Positions 37,045-49,115 are shown, counted from the first letter of the stretch. The stretch is 64,000 nucleotides of DNA from Myotis daubentonii (GCF_963259705.1 NC_081842.1:34003796-34067795); one strand, 5' to 3'. Notes: generated from the sequence alone by a model not told the origin. Numbers and translations are program-made.

Positions 37045-37195
37045 TTTAAAAATTAAATTTATTGGGATGACTTTGGTTCATAAAATTTATAGGCCTCAAG
37101 TGTACAATTCTTTGATACATGATTATATTTGGCCCCCTTTATTACCCCCACCCTCCCTCCCTCTGGTAACCACCATACTATTGTCAGTGCCTATG
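37045..37195 (-). repeat. Old L1 3' UTR, antisense
   Basis: aatttattgggatgactttg, aggcctcaagtgtacaattc and the CCCTCC-rich stretch are typical antisense L1 3' UTR. Confidence 0.6.
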
Positions 37196-37209
37196 TTTTC
37201 TTGTTTATT

Positions 37210-37446
37210 TGTTTGTTTTATTTTTTAAAATATATTTTTATTGATTTCAGAGAGGAAGGGAGAGGGAGAGAGAGATAGAAACAGCAATGACAAGAGAGAA
37301 TCATTGATTGGCCTCCTACACATCCCATACTGGGGATCCAGCCTACAACCCAAACATGTGCCCTGACTGGGAATCGGGAACCATGACTTCCTGGTTCATA
37401 GGGCGACATTCAGCCACTGAGCCACACTGGCCTGGCTGGATTTTGT
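37210..37446 (-). repeat. VES SINE, antisense
   Basis: VES body and tRNA-like head on the minus strand, with a perfect 14-bp TSD ttttcttgtttatt (37196-37209 and 37447-37460). Confidence 0.93.
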
Positions 37447-37460
37447 TTTTCTTGTTTATT

Positions 37461-37879
37461 CTTTTGTTGCTTTCAGTTTTACATCCCACACAAAGAGGGC
37501 CTTTTTATTTTATATGAGTTATATCTATCAATATTTACAATGTTAGAAATTAAAACTGAGAAATTTCAGAATCAGTATTAAACAATTAAAAAAAATTTAA
37601 GTCTTATATATCAATATATTTTGTGAAAAAATAACCATATTTCAAAAAATATTAATGAGCAGAGTGGTATAGTTTTAAATTTTGAAAATACATTTAATGT
37701 ATGAAAAGAAAAAAGCAGTTGGATTTTCATAACTGCTTCTGCATTCAATCTGTTGTGATATCACACATCATGTAGATTTGGGAAAACTCCACCATAAACA
37801 CATGAGAGAATGAGAGTGAAAAAAAGCAAATAATACTGAAGTGTATTACATAAATAGTTTGATTTTTGTCAGAGAACAT
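37461..37879. other. Nothing recognised
   Basis: AT-rich, no named element. Confidence 0.4.
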
Positions 37880-38583
37880 GTTTTGTATGACTTGAGTCCT
37901 TCAAATACTTTGATACCTCTTTTATTGCTCAGGATATGATATATTCTTATAAAACTTCCATATGAATTTTAAAAGAATGTGTACTCTGCTGTATTTGTGT
38001 GAAATTTTCTATAAATGCCAAGTAGGTCAAGATGGCGGATTTTATTGCTTTTCTGGAATTATTCCCTTAATTATAGTGATAGGGTTATTAAAATCTCTGA
38101 CTATAATTATAGATTTATTTTTTCTTTAAGTTCTATCCATTTTTGCCTTATATATTTTGAAGCTCTGTGACTAAGTGTGTATGCATTCAGGACTGTTAAA
38201 TTCTCTCAATAAATTGAAAGCTTTATTATTATGAAATGACCTTTTTGTACCTGCTATTCTTTGCTTTAAATATTCTTTCATGTTAATATAACCACTCCAG
38301 GCCTTTTCTTTTTTTAGTGTTAGCATGGTATCTTTTTTCCCACCTTTTAAATTTTAACCCATTTTTTCTTATAATTAAAATGTGTTTCCTTATAAGTGGA
38401 GTTGCTTTATATTGAATCTGACAATCTCTCTTTTTTATTTGGAGTATTTAGATCACTGGCCTTAAATGCCATTAGATTTGATTCATACTGCTAGGTTTAA
38501 ATCTATCATCTGCAATTTTTTTCTATTTGTCTCATGTGTCCTTTGTCCTCTTTGTCTTCATTTTCTCCCTTTTTATAGATAAA

Positions 38584-39266
38584 CCAGGGGCACAGTGCAT
38601 GAATTTATGCACCTTGAAAGGAACTGTGGGCCATGAGGCTGTGGTGGGCACAGGGGCGGATCTTAGCTCATCCTCCATGCCACCACCCATCCCCTCCCAC
38701 CATGACCCCCAGTCCCCTGTCTGCTGGCAGCCCCATTCCCATTCTCACCGCTGATGGCGCTGGTCTGGCTTACACCTGCTGACAGTGTGGAGCGATTGGG
38801 GCAAGCGCCAGCAGCAGGTGTGAGTGGCAACTGCTGCCCTGATTGCCCCTCAGGAGCAGGGGGAGGTGAAGAAGCCCTACGGGGCAATTGGGGCCAGCAC
38901 CGGTGCTGGCAGTGGGTGCAAGCAGCGGCTCTGGTGCCAGCTGCGGGTGTGAGTGAGGCCGGTGCCGGCAGCAGGTGTGAGGGCCTGCAGGACTGCAGTG
39001 CATGGGAGCAAAGAATTTTCACTAACCACCAGAGGCTCACCCCAATGACAGTTACCAGCACCCGCCTTGGTCTGGCAACCACACTCACCTGTTCCACCAT
39101 CCCACTGCAGCCAGTGCCCGCCATGTTCCTTGCTCTGCTGCTTGCTGCCAACACCCACCATGCTCTGCGTGTGCCCCCTGGTGGTCAGTGCATGTCATAG
39201 CGACCGGTTATTTGGTTGTTCTGCCTTTTGGTCTATTTGCATATTAGGGTTTTATATATATTTAGA
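38584..39266 (-). mobile_element. HeliBat-type Helitron (H6), minus, in tandem with H7
   Basis: Reading minus, the 5' end contains tatataaaaccctaatatgc and the 3' end contains gtgcataaattcatgcac followed by a terminus ending CTGG rather than CTAG, which still fits the CTRR rule. A CTCF-like core lies at 39171-39185 (gtgccccctggtggt on +). GC-rich interior, no transposase. Its 5' end abuts the 3' end of H7. Confidence 0.85.
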
Positions 39267-39713
39267 CTAGAGGCCCGGTGCATGAAAATTCTTGCACTGG
39301 GCGGGGGTGGGGGGGTTCCTCAGCCCATCCTGCCCCCTCTCACAGTCCAGGAGCCTTCAGGGGATGTCCTAATGATGGCTTAGACTGCAGTCTGGCCTCC
39401 CTCTGTGGGAGGCAACCAGGCTGACCAGGGGAAGGCACCACCCCCATCACCCCACTGCTGCTGCCACTGCCGGCTGCCACGGCTGCAAGGCCTGAGCCCC
39501 GGGCCTCATAGCTGCTAGGACTCATGGCTGCCAGAGCCCTGGGCCTTGCAGCTGCCTGAGCCCATGGCTGCCTGAACCCATGGCTGCCATGAGCCCACAG
39601 TTGCCATGAGCCCCGGGCCTTGCAGCCACTGTGGCTTTGTTTGGATGGACTTCCAGATGGACATCCTGAAGACTTCCACCCTAATTAGCATATTACCCTT
39701 TTATTAGTATAGA
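39267..39713 (-). mobile_element. HeliBat-type Helitron (H7), minus
   Basis: The + strand begins ctagaggcccggtgcatg and ends ttattagtataga before T, the mirror of the standard termini. The 5' module matches H8 (gacatccagaagg type). It directly follows H6 in head-to-tail order. Confidence 0.92.
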
Positions 39714-39948
39714 TCGTATACTCTCATGATCATATTTTAGCTTCTTTGTTGGACTATTAGCCATAATTCTTTGTGTGTTTTTTAATGCTAGTGGTTGTTT
39801 TAAGTTTTAACAGTATACAGTTTCAGCCTATCACAATCTAACTTTTAAGAGACATTATATCACTTAATATATAGTATTAAAACCTTGTAATACTTCCATT
39901 TCTTCCTCTCTGACCTCTATGCTGTTAGCATAATTTTAGTTTTACATA

Positions 39949-40065
39949 CAGGGTGGGACAAAAGTTTATAGTTGTGAGTATGAGAAGCAGAGTTTATTCA
40001 TGCATTTTTATTTATTATATTATTTTCCATATGAACAACTGTAAACCTACTTTTCTTCCACCCTG
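39949..40065. mobile_element. Short mariner-type MITE
   Basis: Inverted ends: cagggtgggacaaaagttta on the left and tacttttcttccaccctg on the right, with tagttgt/acaactgtaaac inside. A TA dinucleotide precedes the left end; the right flank is tc, so that TSD is worn. 117 bp, no coding. Confidence 0.75.
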
Positions 40066-40505
40066 TCTGTTGTAAACCACTCACTACATTATTATCTTTG
40101 TTTAAACAATTTAATTTTAAAGAAATTTACACAAAACAAAAATATCTTACAGATTTATCCATGTAGTTCACTTTCAGTTCTTCTCATTCCTGTGTATAGA
40201 TCAAGATTGTCACACAGTATTCTTTTCCTTTTATAGAAAGACTGCCCTTAGCATTTCTTGTAGTATGAGTTTGCAGACAATGAAAACCTTCAGTTTTTGT
40301 AATTTAAGAAAAAGTTATTATTCCTCCTTCATTTTTAAAAGGTATTTTCATTGGTTATAGAAATCTAGGTTAATGGTTTATTTCTTTCAGTAATTTAAAT
40401 ATATTCCTCTTTTGTTTTCTTGCTTGAGTTGTTTTGAACGAGAAATCACTGCCTTGCTTATCTTTGTTCCTCTATACATAATGTGTTCTTTTTCTCAGTG
40501 ACATG

Positions 40506-41117
40506 GTGACCGGCAAGGTGAAGTCTAAATAACTAAAAGAAAAGCCAAAACCAAAACAGTAAATACAGTTGTAGTGTAGAAAACCCTTTTCCAGATGGAT
40601 TTTTTTATACCTGTTGATTGACCCTTGCATGCATTATGACAATAATATAAAACTGTCCTCCATACCATCTGCAAAGGTCTCCTCTGCTCTACAAGAGGTC
40701 AGGGTCAACATACCTGCTAAGAAAATAATACCAAGATGCGAAATCAGATTAACAATTGCTCTTAAATCACACAAGACATTTTTAATCAAATGTAAAAATG
40801 TTTTTCTCTTTAGGGAGAGTGTCCTAACTGATTCAACTGAGAAAAATAACATACCCATTCTAACATAATAACCATATAGTGACTTATTGTGTTGAGAAAA
40901 AAAAGGAAGAATATATTTTCCTTAAGATAATTATGAACACTAAAAATATATTTGAGGATTCACAACATGAAAAAGATAAAAGTAAGGAAGTCTTTTTCTC
41001 TTACTATCTTTTCTTTTCTTTGTGTCAGAATCATACTATTCTTCACTCAACCAGTGTGGAATTCCAAAGCAAGGGCAATGTTAAAATTGGAGCTAGAATT
41101 GGTCATGGAAGGAACTA
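40506..41117. other. Nothing recognised
   Basis: AT-rich, plausibly unique. Confidence 0.4.
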
Positions 41118-41445
41118 CAGTAGGCCCTCGGGTTAAGTCGGAGATCCGTTCTTATGATGTGACATAACGCGATTTTCACCGTAAGTCAGAACCAACCTAC
41201 ATGAACACCTACGTCACTCACATGGAGCACATACACAGCAGTAATGAAGTGAAACAGTAAAAACTATCAAAAGATAATAATTCCTGACCTTTACTTGTGG
41301 TAAATAAATAGCAAAAAACATAAAGCACATATGTACATACATTGAAATGACGGAACTTTTTTTTAAAATAAATACTGTAAATGGGAGATGACGACGTAAC
41401 CACAAAATTATGTACCTGAGTCCGACGTAACCCAAGGACTGCCTG
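41118..41445. mobile_element. Tc1/mariner-superfamily (Tigger/pogo-like) MITE
   Basis: Left end cagtaggccctcgggttaag; the reverse of the right end is caggcagtccttgggttacg. The TIR is about 24 bp with several mismatches. TA precedes the left end, while the right flank is CA. 328 bp, no open frame of note. Confidence 0.75.
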
Positions 41446-41463
41446 CATTGCGAAATTTATTTT

Positions 41464-41537
41464 CCATAAACTTTCTCACGATATCCCTGTTTCATATTTG
41501 CCATAAACTTTCTCACAATATCCCTGTTTCATATTTC
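41464..41537 (+). repeat. Two-copy 37-bp tandem duplication
   Basis: ccataaactttctcac(g/a)atatccctgtttcatattt is present twice, from 41464 and from 41501, with one mismatch. Confidence 0.95.
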
Positions 41538-41664
41538 TAAATCTCCAAGTTTGATCCTATTCATTATCTGTCTTTTACCATTTTTCTTATTTATTTTACA
41601 TAATAATAAGATTTTATTGTCTTTCAAGTTGTTTTTTTTTTAAAATCTTGTGGGGATTTTTTGA

Positions 41665-42215
41665 GCTTTTAAAACAAAATTTATTGGGGTTACAGCTATA
41701 CTAATTAAAGGGTAATATGCTAATTAGACCAGACATCTTCTGGATGTCCTTCTGGACAAAGCCACAGTGGCTGTGAGGGCCAAGGGCTGGCAGCGCGGGA
41801 GAGGCAGCAGTGTGGTCCAGTCCAGCACCACGGCCCCTTTCGCAGAGGCCACGGGAGAGCCGGCGCCATGCGAGAGACCGAGGCCACGGGAGAGCCGGTG
41901 CCGCACCATGTGGCAAAGGAGGCACGGGAAAGGCCTCAGAACAGGCCTGTCCAGCACTGCCGGTGGCAGTGGCAGCAGCAGCAGGGTGATGGGGGCAGCG
42001 CCTTCCCCTGATCGGACTGGTTGCCTCCCACAGAGGGAGGCCAGACTGTGGCTTAGGCCCGCTCCCCTGAGCCATCAGTAGGACATCCCCTGAGTGCTCC
42101 TGGACTGTGAGAGGGGGCAGGCTGGGTTGAGGGCCCCCCCCCCTGCATGAATTTTCATGCACCAGGCCTCTAGTTGGTTAATAAAAGTATATCGGTTTAA
42201 GATGTTATTGATGAG
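41665..42215 (-). repeat. L1 3' UTR fragment, antisense, split by Helitron H8
   Basis: aaaatttattggggttaca before the Helitron and ttggttaataaaagtatatc after it join into the usual antisense L1 3' UTR text, so the pre-insertion site can be inferred. Confidence 0.6.
41695..42173 (+). mobile_element. HeliBat-type Helitron (H8)
   Basis: The 5' end is ctatactaattaaagggtaa (first base changed from T). The 3' end is tgcatgaattttcatgca then ccaggcctctag and T. GC-rich filler with an imperfect repeat of cacgggagagccgg. Confidence 0.92.
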
Positions 42216-42399
42216 TTAACTCATGTTCACTGTCCTTTCTTTCTCCACGTTCCTTCTTTCCCTCTTACACAAATATTTGACTTTGTCTATAGTTCCATGC
42301 TCTCAAATCTCTTCTATCTCCATCATTTCTAGCATCATCTTACTTTTCTCAAATTTACCTAAGTCTTGAACAAGTTATTATTTTTAAGGCATGATGTAT

Positions 42400-43070
42400 G
42401 TGAAATATTATACACATATATCTAAGAAAAATAAAAGCACCATTGCAAAGAGATAGTTGTACTCTAATGTTCATTGCAGCAGTATTCACAATAGTCAATA
42501 TTTGGAAACAACCTAAGTGTGTGTATATATATATTTTTTTTTCTTCTTTTTTTGAATATTTTTCAGCCATATCAAAAAAAGGAAATTCTGTCACTTGTAA
42601 TCATATGGACTGAACCTAGAATATATTATATTAAGCAAAATAAATTATATACAGAAAGACAAATACTGGATGCACTCACTTATATGTGGAATCTAAACAA
42701 ATCAAACTCATTGAATCAGAGAGTAGTATAATAGTTGCCAGAAGCTGGAGGTCAGGATATGGGAATTAGGGAGATATTGGTTAAAGGGTACAGCAAACTT
42801 TCAATGTAAGTTCTGAAAATCTGATATACACAGCATGGTGACTATAATTAATAATGCTGTATAGTATATTTGAAATATCCTAAAAGGGTAAATCCTAACT
42901 GCTCTTACCACACAAATAAAATAATATATGAGCTGATAGATATATTAATTAGCTTGATTGTGGTAATTATTTCACAATGTATATGTATATCAAATCACCA
43001 CATCACCACATTGTACACATTGGCATACCATTTTTGCTTGTTAGTTATACCTCAATAAAGCTGGAGAAAA
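42400..43070 (+). repeat. Old L1 ORF2 end plus 3' UTR, sense
   Basis: tcattgcagcagtattcaca, cacttatatgtggaatctaa, gcatggtgactataattaat and ttagttatacctcaataaag are the sense L1M 3' region. Frames are broken. Confidence 0.75.
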
Positions 43071-43789
43071 AAGAATATGTAAGAATCCTAGTATTTATGA
43101 GCACAAACCTTAAGCAGTATTACAAATAACTGGTACTTCAGTGTGACAAGTTGTGTGTTTTATGCCTTTTCACAAAAATATTGACTCAAGTCATGCATTT
43201 TATACATCTCTAAAAATATGACATGAATGAAGATCACATAAAATTCTTATATGTGCCCATTATGGATCTTTGACAACAAAATGGTTAATGCATATCATTT
43301 CAAAGAATATTTAAGATTAGTTGTTGCACAAGAAAACTATAAATGTTCTTAACTTTTATAGTTTTTAAATAATAATAAAAAAACTGAGTGAGACTTTTCC
43401 CAATTTAAAAGCAGTCCTAAAAATTTATATGACATTACTCATAACAAATTGTGAAACTGAAAAAGATTTTGTAAAAGGTCAATAAGTGAAAGTTTTTCAT
43501 CAATCATTTTAAAGGAAAGATTGAATTATTTTTGAAGTTTCTCTATAGAAAATACTGCATAATTGTCATTTAAGAAGGCAATCAAAGTGTTTTCAGCTAG
43601 AAAATATTCATATAGAAATATGCCAAGCAGATAATTAATTAATGATGAGTCAATTTAATATTATTTTCTTGAATTTCATACTTGCAGTAATTGTTGGCAT
43701 TTTAAAATTATAATTTATTTTTATTTCTATTTTCATTCTAAATAAATATGCCAATTTATACTTTTAGAAAAGGAAATCTTTGCCTACCC
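43071..43789. other. Nothing recognised
   Basis: AT-rich, no named element. Confidence 0.4.
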
Positions 43790-44330
43790 GAAGTTCATGA
43801 TGTTATTTTCCTATAATTTCTAGTAGGAGTTTTATGATCCTAGATTTTTATTAGGTCTATGATTTACCTCAAAATAATTTATGCATTCAGACTAAAATAG
43901 AGATTGAAGTTCATGTTGTATTTCATATAAATATCCAATTGTTCAAGCACTCCTAGTTAAAACAAAACAAAACTTTTTTTCTAACTGAAATAATGTTATA
44001 TTTTCACAAAATTCAAGTTACCATATGTGTGTGAATTTTACACATATTTTCTGATCTCTCTAGTCTACCAAGATGATCTTTATCTTTATAGTAATTCTAC
44101 ATTGTTATGATTACTATACCTCTATAAACTTTTAATTTCATGATTTATAAACCTTCCCATTGCTTAATTCTTCACATAATCTTTTGTATTTCTGTATGAC
44201 TTTGAGTTTGCTTGTCAAATTATGCAAAAATTCATGCTGAAATTTTGACTGGGATCATTGGATTTGTAGACCAATTGAAGAGAATTGTCATCTTAATAAT
44301 ACCAAGTCATCCAACACAGTCCCGTGTTGT
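43790..44330. repeat. Ancient L1-like fragment, orientation uncertain
   Basis: gggatcattggatttgtaga then agagaattgtcatcttaata recalls old L1 text. Much diverged. Confidence 0.4.
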
Positions 44331-44756
44331 TTAATGACAGGTATGTGTTTGGAGAAATGAGTCATTAGGCAATTTTGTTTTGCATGAACATTATAGAGTA
44401 CACTTACGCAAGCCTAAATGGTATAGCCTACTATAGACCTAAGCTCTATGGTATAGTCTATTGCTCCTACGTTAAAAACCTGTACAATATGATACTGTAC
44501 TGAATGCTGTGGGCAATTATAACATAATGTAGCTTTTTGTATATCTAAACATAAAATGGTACAGTAAAAATGTGATATAAATGTTTAAAAATAGTACACC
44601 TGTATAGGACATTTACCATGAATGGAGTTTGTAGGACAGGAAGTTGCTTTGGGGGAGTCAATAAGTGAGTGGGAGTGAATATGAAGGCCTCGGATATTAT
44701 TGTACACTAGTATAGCCTTAATAAATACTGTACATGTAAGCTTCATATACATATTA
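44331..44756. repeat. Ancient DNA transposon fragment (Tigger-like?)
   Basis: gtgttgtttaatgacaggta, aatggtatagcctactatag and gatactgtactgaatgctgt match a familiar old mammalian DNA transposon that I think is Tigger-related. The far end is missing. H9 interrupts it. Confidence 0.4.
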
Positions 44757-44986
44757 CTAGAGGCCCGATGCACAAAATTTGTGCAAGGGCCTTGGCCCCA
44801 GCCTCGGCCTCCACCTGCTGCCGCTGCAACTGAGGGCCTCTGCTGCGGCCCCCGCCTGCCACTGCCGCCGCTGAGGGTCTCAGCCACCTCTGCCTTGATC
44901 CACGCCCACTGCGGCTTTGTCCAAAAGGAAGGACATCCAGAAGGACTTCCAGTCTAATTAGCATATTATGCTTTTATCATTATAGA
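44757..44986 (-). mobile_element. HeliBat-type Helitron (H9), minus, short
   Basis: ctagaggcccgatgcacaaa at the left and atgcttttatcattataga at the right are mirror-image termini. Only 230 bp long. Confidence 0.92.
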
Positions 44987-45100
44987 TATCCTATATCTTC
45001 ATATACATATTGCATTCTACTAGTATATCTCCACATCTATACCTAACATGCTCAATCTTTTCTACCTTCTTAAAAATATTTTAACTATATTATTTTAATA

Positions 45101-45896
45101 CTAGAGGCCCGGTGTACAAAATTTGTGCATGGGGGGGGGGTCCCCTCAGCCTAGCCTGCACCCTCTCTAATCCGGGAACCCTCAGGGGATGTCCGACTGC
45201 TTGACATCCCTCTCACAATCCTGGACTGCTGGCTTCTAATCACTCACCTGCCTGCCTGCCTGGTCACCCTTAACTGCCCCCTGCTGCCGGCCTGGTCACC
45301 CCTAACTGGCCCCTGCTACTGGCCAGGTTGCCCCCAACTGCCCCTTCCCTGCTTGCCTGGTTGCTCATAAGTGCCCCCCCTCCTGCCAGCCTGGTCACCC
45401 CTTACTGCCCCCTGCTGACCTGGTTGCCCCCAACTGCCCCCCTTTGCTGGCCTGGTCACCCCTAACTGCCTCTCACTGCAGGACTAGTTGCCCCTGACTG
45501 CCCTTCCTGACAGCCTAATCACTCTCAACTTCCTCCCCTGCTGACTTGGTCACCCCCTAACTGCCCACCTGGCCAGCCTGGTCGCCTCTTGCTGCCCCCC
45601 TGACGGACTGGTCACCCCAAAGTGTCCCCCTCTGCTGGCCTGGTTGCCCCCAGCTGCCCCCCGCTGGTCTGGTAGCCCCTCAAGGCCCCCCCTGCAGACC
45701 TGGTTGCCCCACCCAGCCTGCTGTTCAGTTGTTTGGTCATTCCTCACTAACCCCCCTGCCAGCCTGTTGCCCCATGGAGTCTGCTTGTTCAGTAGTTTGG
45801 TCGTCCCTCACTAACCTCCCTGCCAGCCTGGTCATAGGCAGCCATCTTGTGAGGGCATGACGGTTAATTTGCATATTGCCTCTTTATTGTATAGGA
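45101..45896 (-). mobile_element. HeliBat-type Helitron (H10), minus, with internal minisatellite
   Basis: Termini: ctagaggcccggtgtacaaa on the left and tctttattgtatagga on the right. It is the longest Helitron here at 796 bp, because about 15 diverged units of 32-38 bp fill its middle. No Rep/helicase. Confidence 0.93.
45246..45830 (-). repeat. Minisatellite inside Helitron H10
   Basis: Repeating text of the form ctggtcacccctaactgccc followed by a C/T/G-rich spacer, with tgg(t/c)tgcccc variants. About 15 imperfect units. The same unit, in the same orientation relative to the element, occurs in H13. Confidence 0.85.
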
Positions 45897-46700
45897 TCCT
45901 TATCTATGAATTTTATTATCAGGATTGTTTCATAGTCTGTTTCTACTGCACGATTACTCTTTTCATTATGGGTTGTATTTTCCTGCTTGGCAGACATTGA
46001 AGATTTTACTTTTTTGTTTATTTGATATTTTTGTATTCCATTAAATATTCCTGAGTTTTGTTTTGTGTTTCCTTTGGAGAACAGTTAAATTATTAGGATG
46101 TGGTTTGATCCTTGCTTTGTTTGATAGGACCAAAAGAACCTTTAGTTAGAGTTCATTTTGTCCCACAACTGAATAAACACCATTTTGAGTACTTTACTTA
46201 ATGCCCCATTAATTCTGAGGCTTTTTACTGTCTGATGGGAACATAAACTATTTCTGACTTGTGTTAGTGCCAAAGATTGTTCTGCCTATTCCTTGATTTT
46301 GTTTTTTTCCTCAGGCCTTAGATCATTGCCTCATAACACACATGCTCATTAGTACTCAGCTGAAGACTCCAGGGGGCCCTTCTGTAGATATCTAGAGCTC
46401 TCTCTGTGCAGCTCTCTCCTCTATCTGCCTTGGTCTTCTTTGTTTCCCATTTCCCTCTTCTCACACAGAGATATCCACTTCCTACACTGGAACCTGGAAA
46501 CTTTCTCCTGGCAGCAACCTGAGAAACTGTTTTTTCTCTCTCTCTCAGTGGTTACAGTGCTGCACTGCCTGATGCCCAATAGCTGATATTTACTGTTTTA
46601 TATTTGTATGATTCATTAATCTTTTTGGGAGGGAATGAAATATGATTTATGTTACTTCATCTTGGCCAGAATAGAGGAATTTTTGCTGCTTCATTTTTAT
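45897..46700. repeat. Ancient L1 3' UTR-like sequence
   Basis: cctgcttggcagacattgaa, gatatttttgtattccatta and gtactttacttaatgcccca are familiar from old L1M 3' UTRs. Orientation not decided. Confidence 0.5.
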
Positions 46701-47968
46701 GTCCTGCTGGTGCTTTCCATTGGCTGAACTCAAGCAGAAGGTATCAGATAGGAGAAATGGTTGATGTAGACAATTGACCTTGGTCTTATGGGATATAGAA
46801 CATGGTGGGGATGATCAGAGAGAGTATCTGAGAGAGAAAATAGAGGATGTCCAACATAAATTGCCAATATGACTTTTATTTTAGCAACTTAAGAAAAGTT
46901 ATTCTTATGAGTAAAATGGACTCAGTCCTTTGGTTTCATTCTACTCTCTAAACATCTAAAGATTCTGCAACATAAGGTAAAGTCAACCATCTGCAACATA
47001 GGATAAACTAAACCATCCTATAGCTCCATACTTCCAAAAGTACAGAAGTGTCTTGATTTACACATGTTTTTATTCCAGTATATATTTTTGAGTATATAGT
47101 CATTTTGACTATTTGTTCATCTATATTTTTTTTAAATAGAGGAATAAATTTTATAAATCCAGAAGTTAAGAGTCTAGTCTTTTATTTTTATTTAGTGGTT
47201 CCTCAATATATGCACTTAGGTTCAATGTGTGTATTCAATATACCCAAATAATAGTAATAGGTATGATTTATTAAGGAATGTGTTTGCATAGATACATAGT
47301 ATTCCACTTACAGGTAATTTTCTTGTTTATATATAGTCATTGTTTTAGTAACTAATTTCTAGATGAGAAAAATGAAATTTAACTGGTTAAGAATATTCAT
47401 AAGGATCACATAAAAAGTCAGTGAAGTAGGGCACTTGGACTCAAGCTCTGGGCTTTCTAACTTGAAAGCCTGCTTTGTTGTTGCCTCGATAAAAGAACAA
47501 GAAACAAGTAACACAAGTTCAAAGACTGTCTTCATTGTTAGAATTCAGGGAAAAAATGATAGAAAATTATTCACATTTTTAATTCCAATATGAAGGTTAA
47601 TCCAAGTGTCCCTTTAGGCAAATTGCACAGCTTCTACTGTTTCTCCCTGTAACTGGTTCTTTCATTCTTTTGGCACCGCTCTCATATTGAATGATGAGTC
47701 CACTTTCAACATTTCTCTTTTAGTGAAAGAGAGAATATTGAGCTTCAAGCCTTTTATTTAGTTACAATTATTGAAATATTTTCAGGAATAAAGGCTGCAA
47801 AAGTGTACTAAAAAAAGGGTTACTTAACATTTCAAAATGGTACTATCTATCTAAAGATAAGAACATGCTATTTACAAATCTTCCTTAAGATAAATGCATA
47901 TGATATTTCAAGGATTCTTTTTCATCTCTAAAATGGAAATGGTTATATGTGTTACCTGTCTACTCATG
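46701..47968. other. Nothing recognised
   Basis: AT-rich, about 1.3 kb. A possible MIR trace near 47385-47480 is too weak to call. Confidence 0.4.
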
Positions 47969-48257
47969 CAATGGTTTTCAACTGGTATGCCACAAGAATT
48001 TAAAAAAATATATATGCAATACCTGACTATTTAGTCAGGGGCACTGAGCACTTTTCCCTTAGATTGTTAAAAAAAAAAAAGATAACTAAAAAATGACAAC
48101 AGCCAACACAATAGTGGCCATCCAGTGTGAATGAATCAAAAGTATACCTAGTATTTTTTGTCAGATTGGCAAAAAATATAAGATATTTTTTAGTGTGCCA
48201 CAGAATTTTAGTAATTAATTTATGTTTGTCATAGAGGGGAAAAGTTTAAAATTGCTG
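47969..48257. mobile_element. Old hAT-like non-autonomous element
   Basis: caatggttttcaactggtat at the left and gtgtgccacagaattttagt plus aagtttaaaattgctg at the right are hAT-type ends. The middle contains cctgactatttagtcagggg. The TSD is not clear. Confidence 0.55.
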
Positions 48258-48964
48258 TACTACTCCATTAGGAGTGACAAAAAATAAAATAAGAGTGAAT
48301 CCAGCTCTGACTGGTCATCCATTGTTATGCACAGTTGGATAGAAGCCAGTGGTTTCCATATCAGCATTATATGACCTTACCAACCTATTCACTGTTGCAC
48401 AACAGTTTCTATCTATCTGCTGCAAAGAATCTCTGTGTGTTTGAAAATAAGAAATAAAAGGAAAATAACAGTATAGATGATGAACTAGAGAAAAACAACA
48501 ACACTCTTTTGTAGGGGATCTATAATTACAGGGCAAGGAGAAGAAGAGGGGCCTTTCACTGTTTTTCAGAAAAGTACTTAACAGTTATCATTATATGCAA
48601 CTGACATCAAAATAAATGTCTTGAATAAGTCATAGGACCTCATGCCAGCAAACAAGCCCATAGATGTCACGTATTAATGAATTCTCTGTAATGGGAGATG
48701 TTCTAGAGAAAGATCACTTTGGAGATGTATTGATTATATTGTACCAAAGTAGAGGCTTGCTGGTACTTAGAGATCCCTTACAACTCAGATATTTTATGAT
48801 CTTATGAGTTACATGGGTTAATAAGTAATTCCATCTACATTACCATGAATTTGTGATGCTGAGAGAAATTTAACTGTCACTAAGAAAATAGTGTGAGTAC
48901 ATGGTATATTTCTAGGCTTTTCATTGCAATTCATTAGAATTGTGATATTCAAGTAAAAAATATA
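48258..48964. other. Nothing recognised
   Basis: AT-rich, no named element. Confidence 0.4.
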
Positions 48965-49115
48965 TTCAACAATTCATCTTACAAATGAGAAAACAAGAGA
49001 CTCAGAGCCGTGAATTGACACATTAAAGTTCCCAGAGCTATCTAGTGTTAGACCTGGTATTCAACCATGGGGATTTAATCCAGTGTTCTATCTTCTACAT
49101 TCTAAAAGATATAGT
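48965..49115 (-). repeat. MIR SINE, antisense
   Basis: acaaatgagaaaacaagaga and tagacctggtattcaaccat are antisense MIR. Confidence 0.6.

Larger units (their letters stand above)
37880..40505 (-). repeat. Ancient L1 (L1M/HAL1-like), antisense, host to three later insertions
   Basis: Antisense old-L1 text is recognisable across the region: gaaattttctataaatgcca, ttttgaagctctgtgactaa, tgaatctgacaatctctc, then after the insertions ttcttgtagtatgagtttgc and cttatctttgttcctctata. H6, H7 and a mariner MITE interrupt it. No frame survives. Confidence 0.65.

Noticed and set aside
38028..38042. caagatggcgg resembling a HAL1/L1 5' end
   Set aside because: The surrounding text is an ancient antisense L1 and no 5' UTR or ORF1 follows; a chance match.
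38663..39200. Several long frames on both strands in a GC-rich block
   Set aside because: They lie wholly inside Helitron H6 filler and show repeat-driven Ala/Pro/Cys bias.
45246..45830. Regular repeats that could suggest a CRISPR-like array
   Set aside because: Units diverge along their whole length with no constant repeat/variable spacer split, the host is a mammal, and the block lies within a Helitron.
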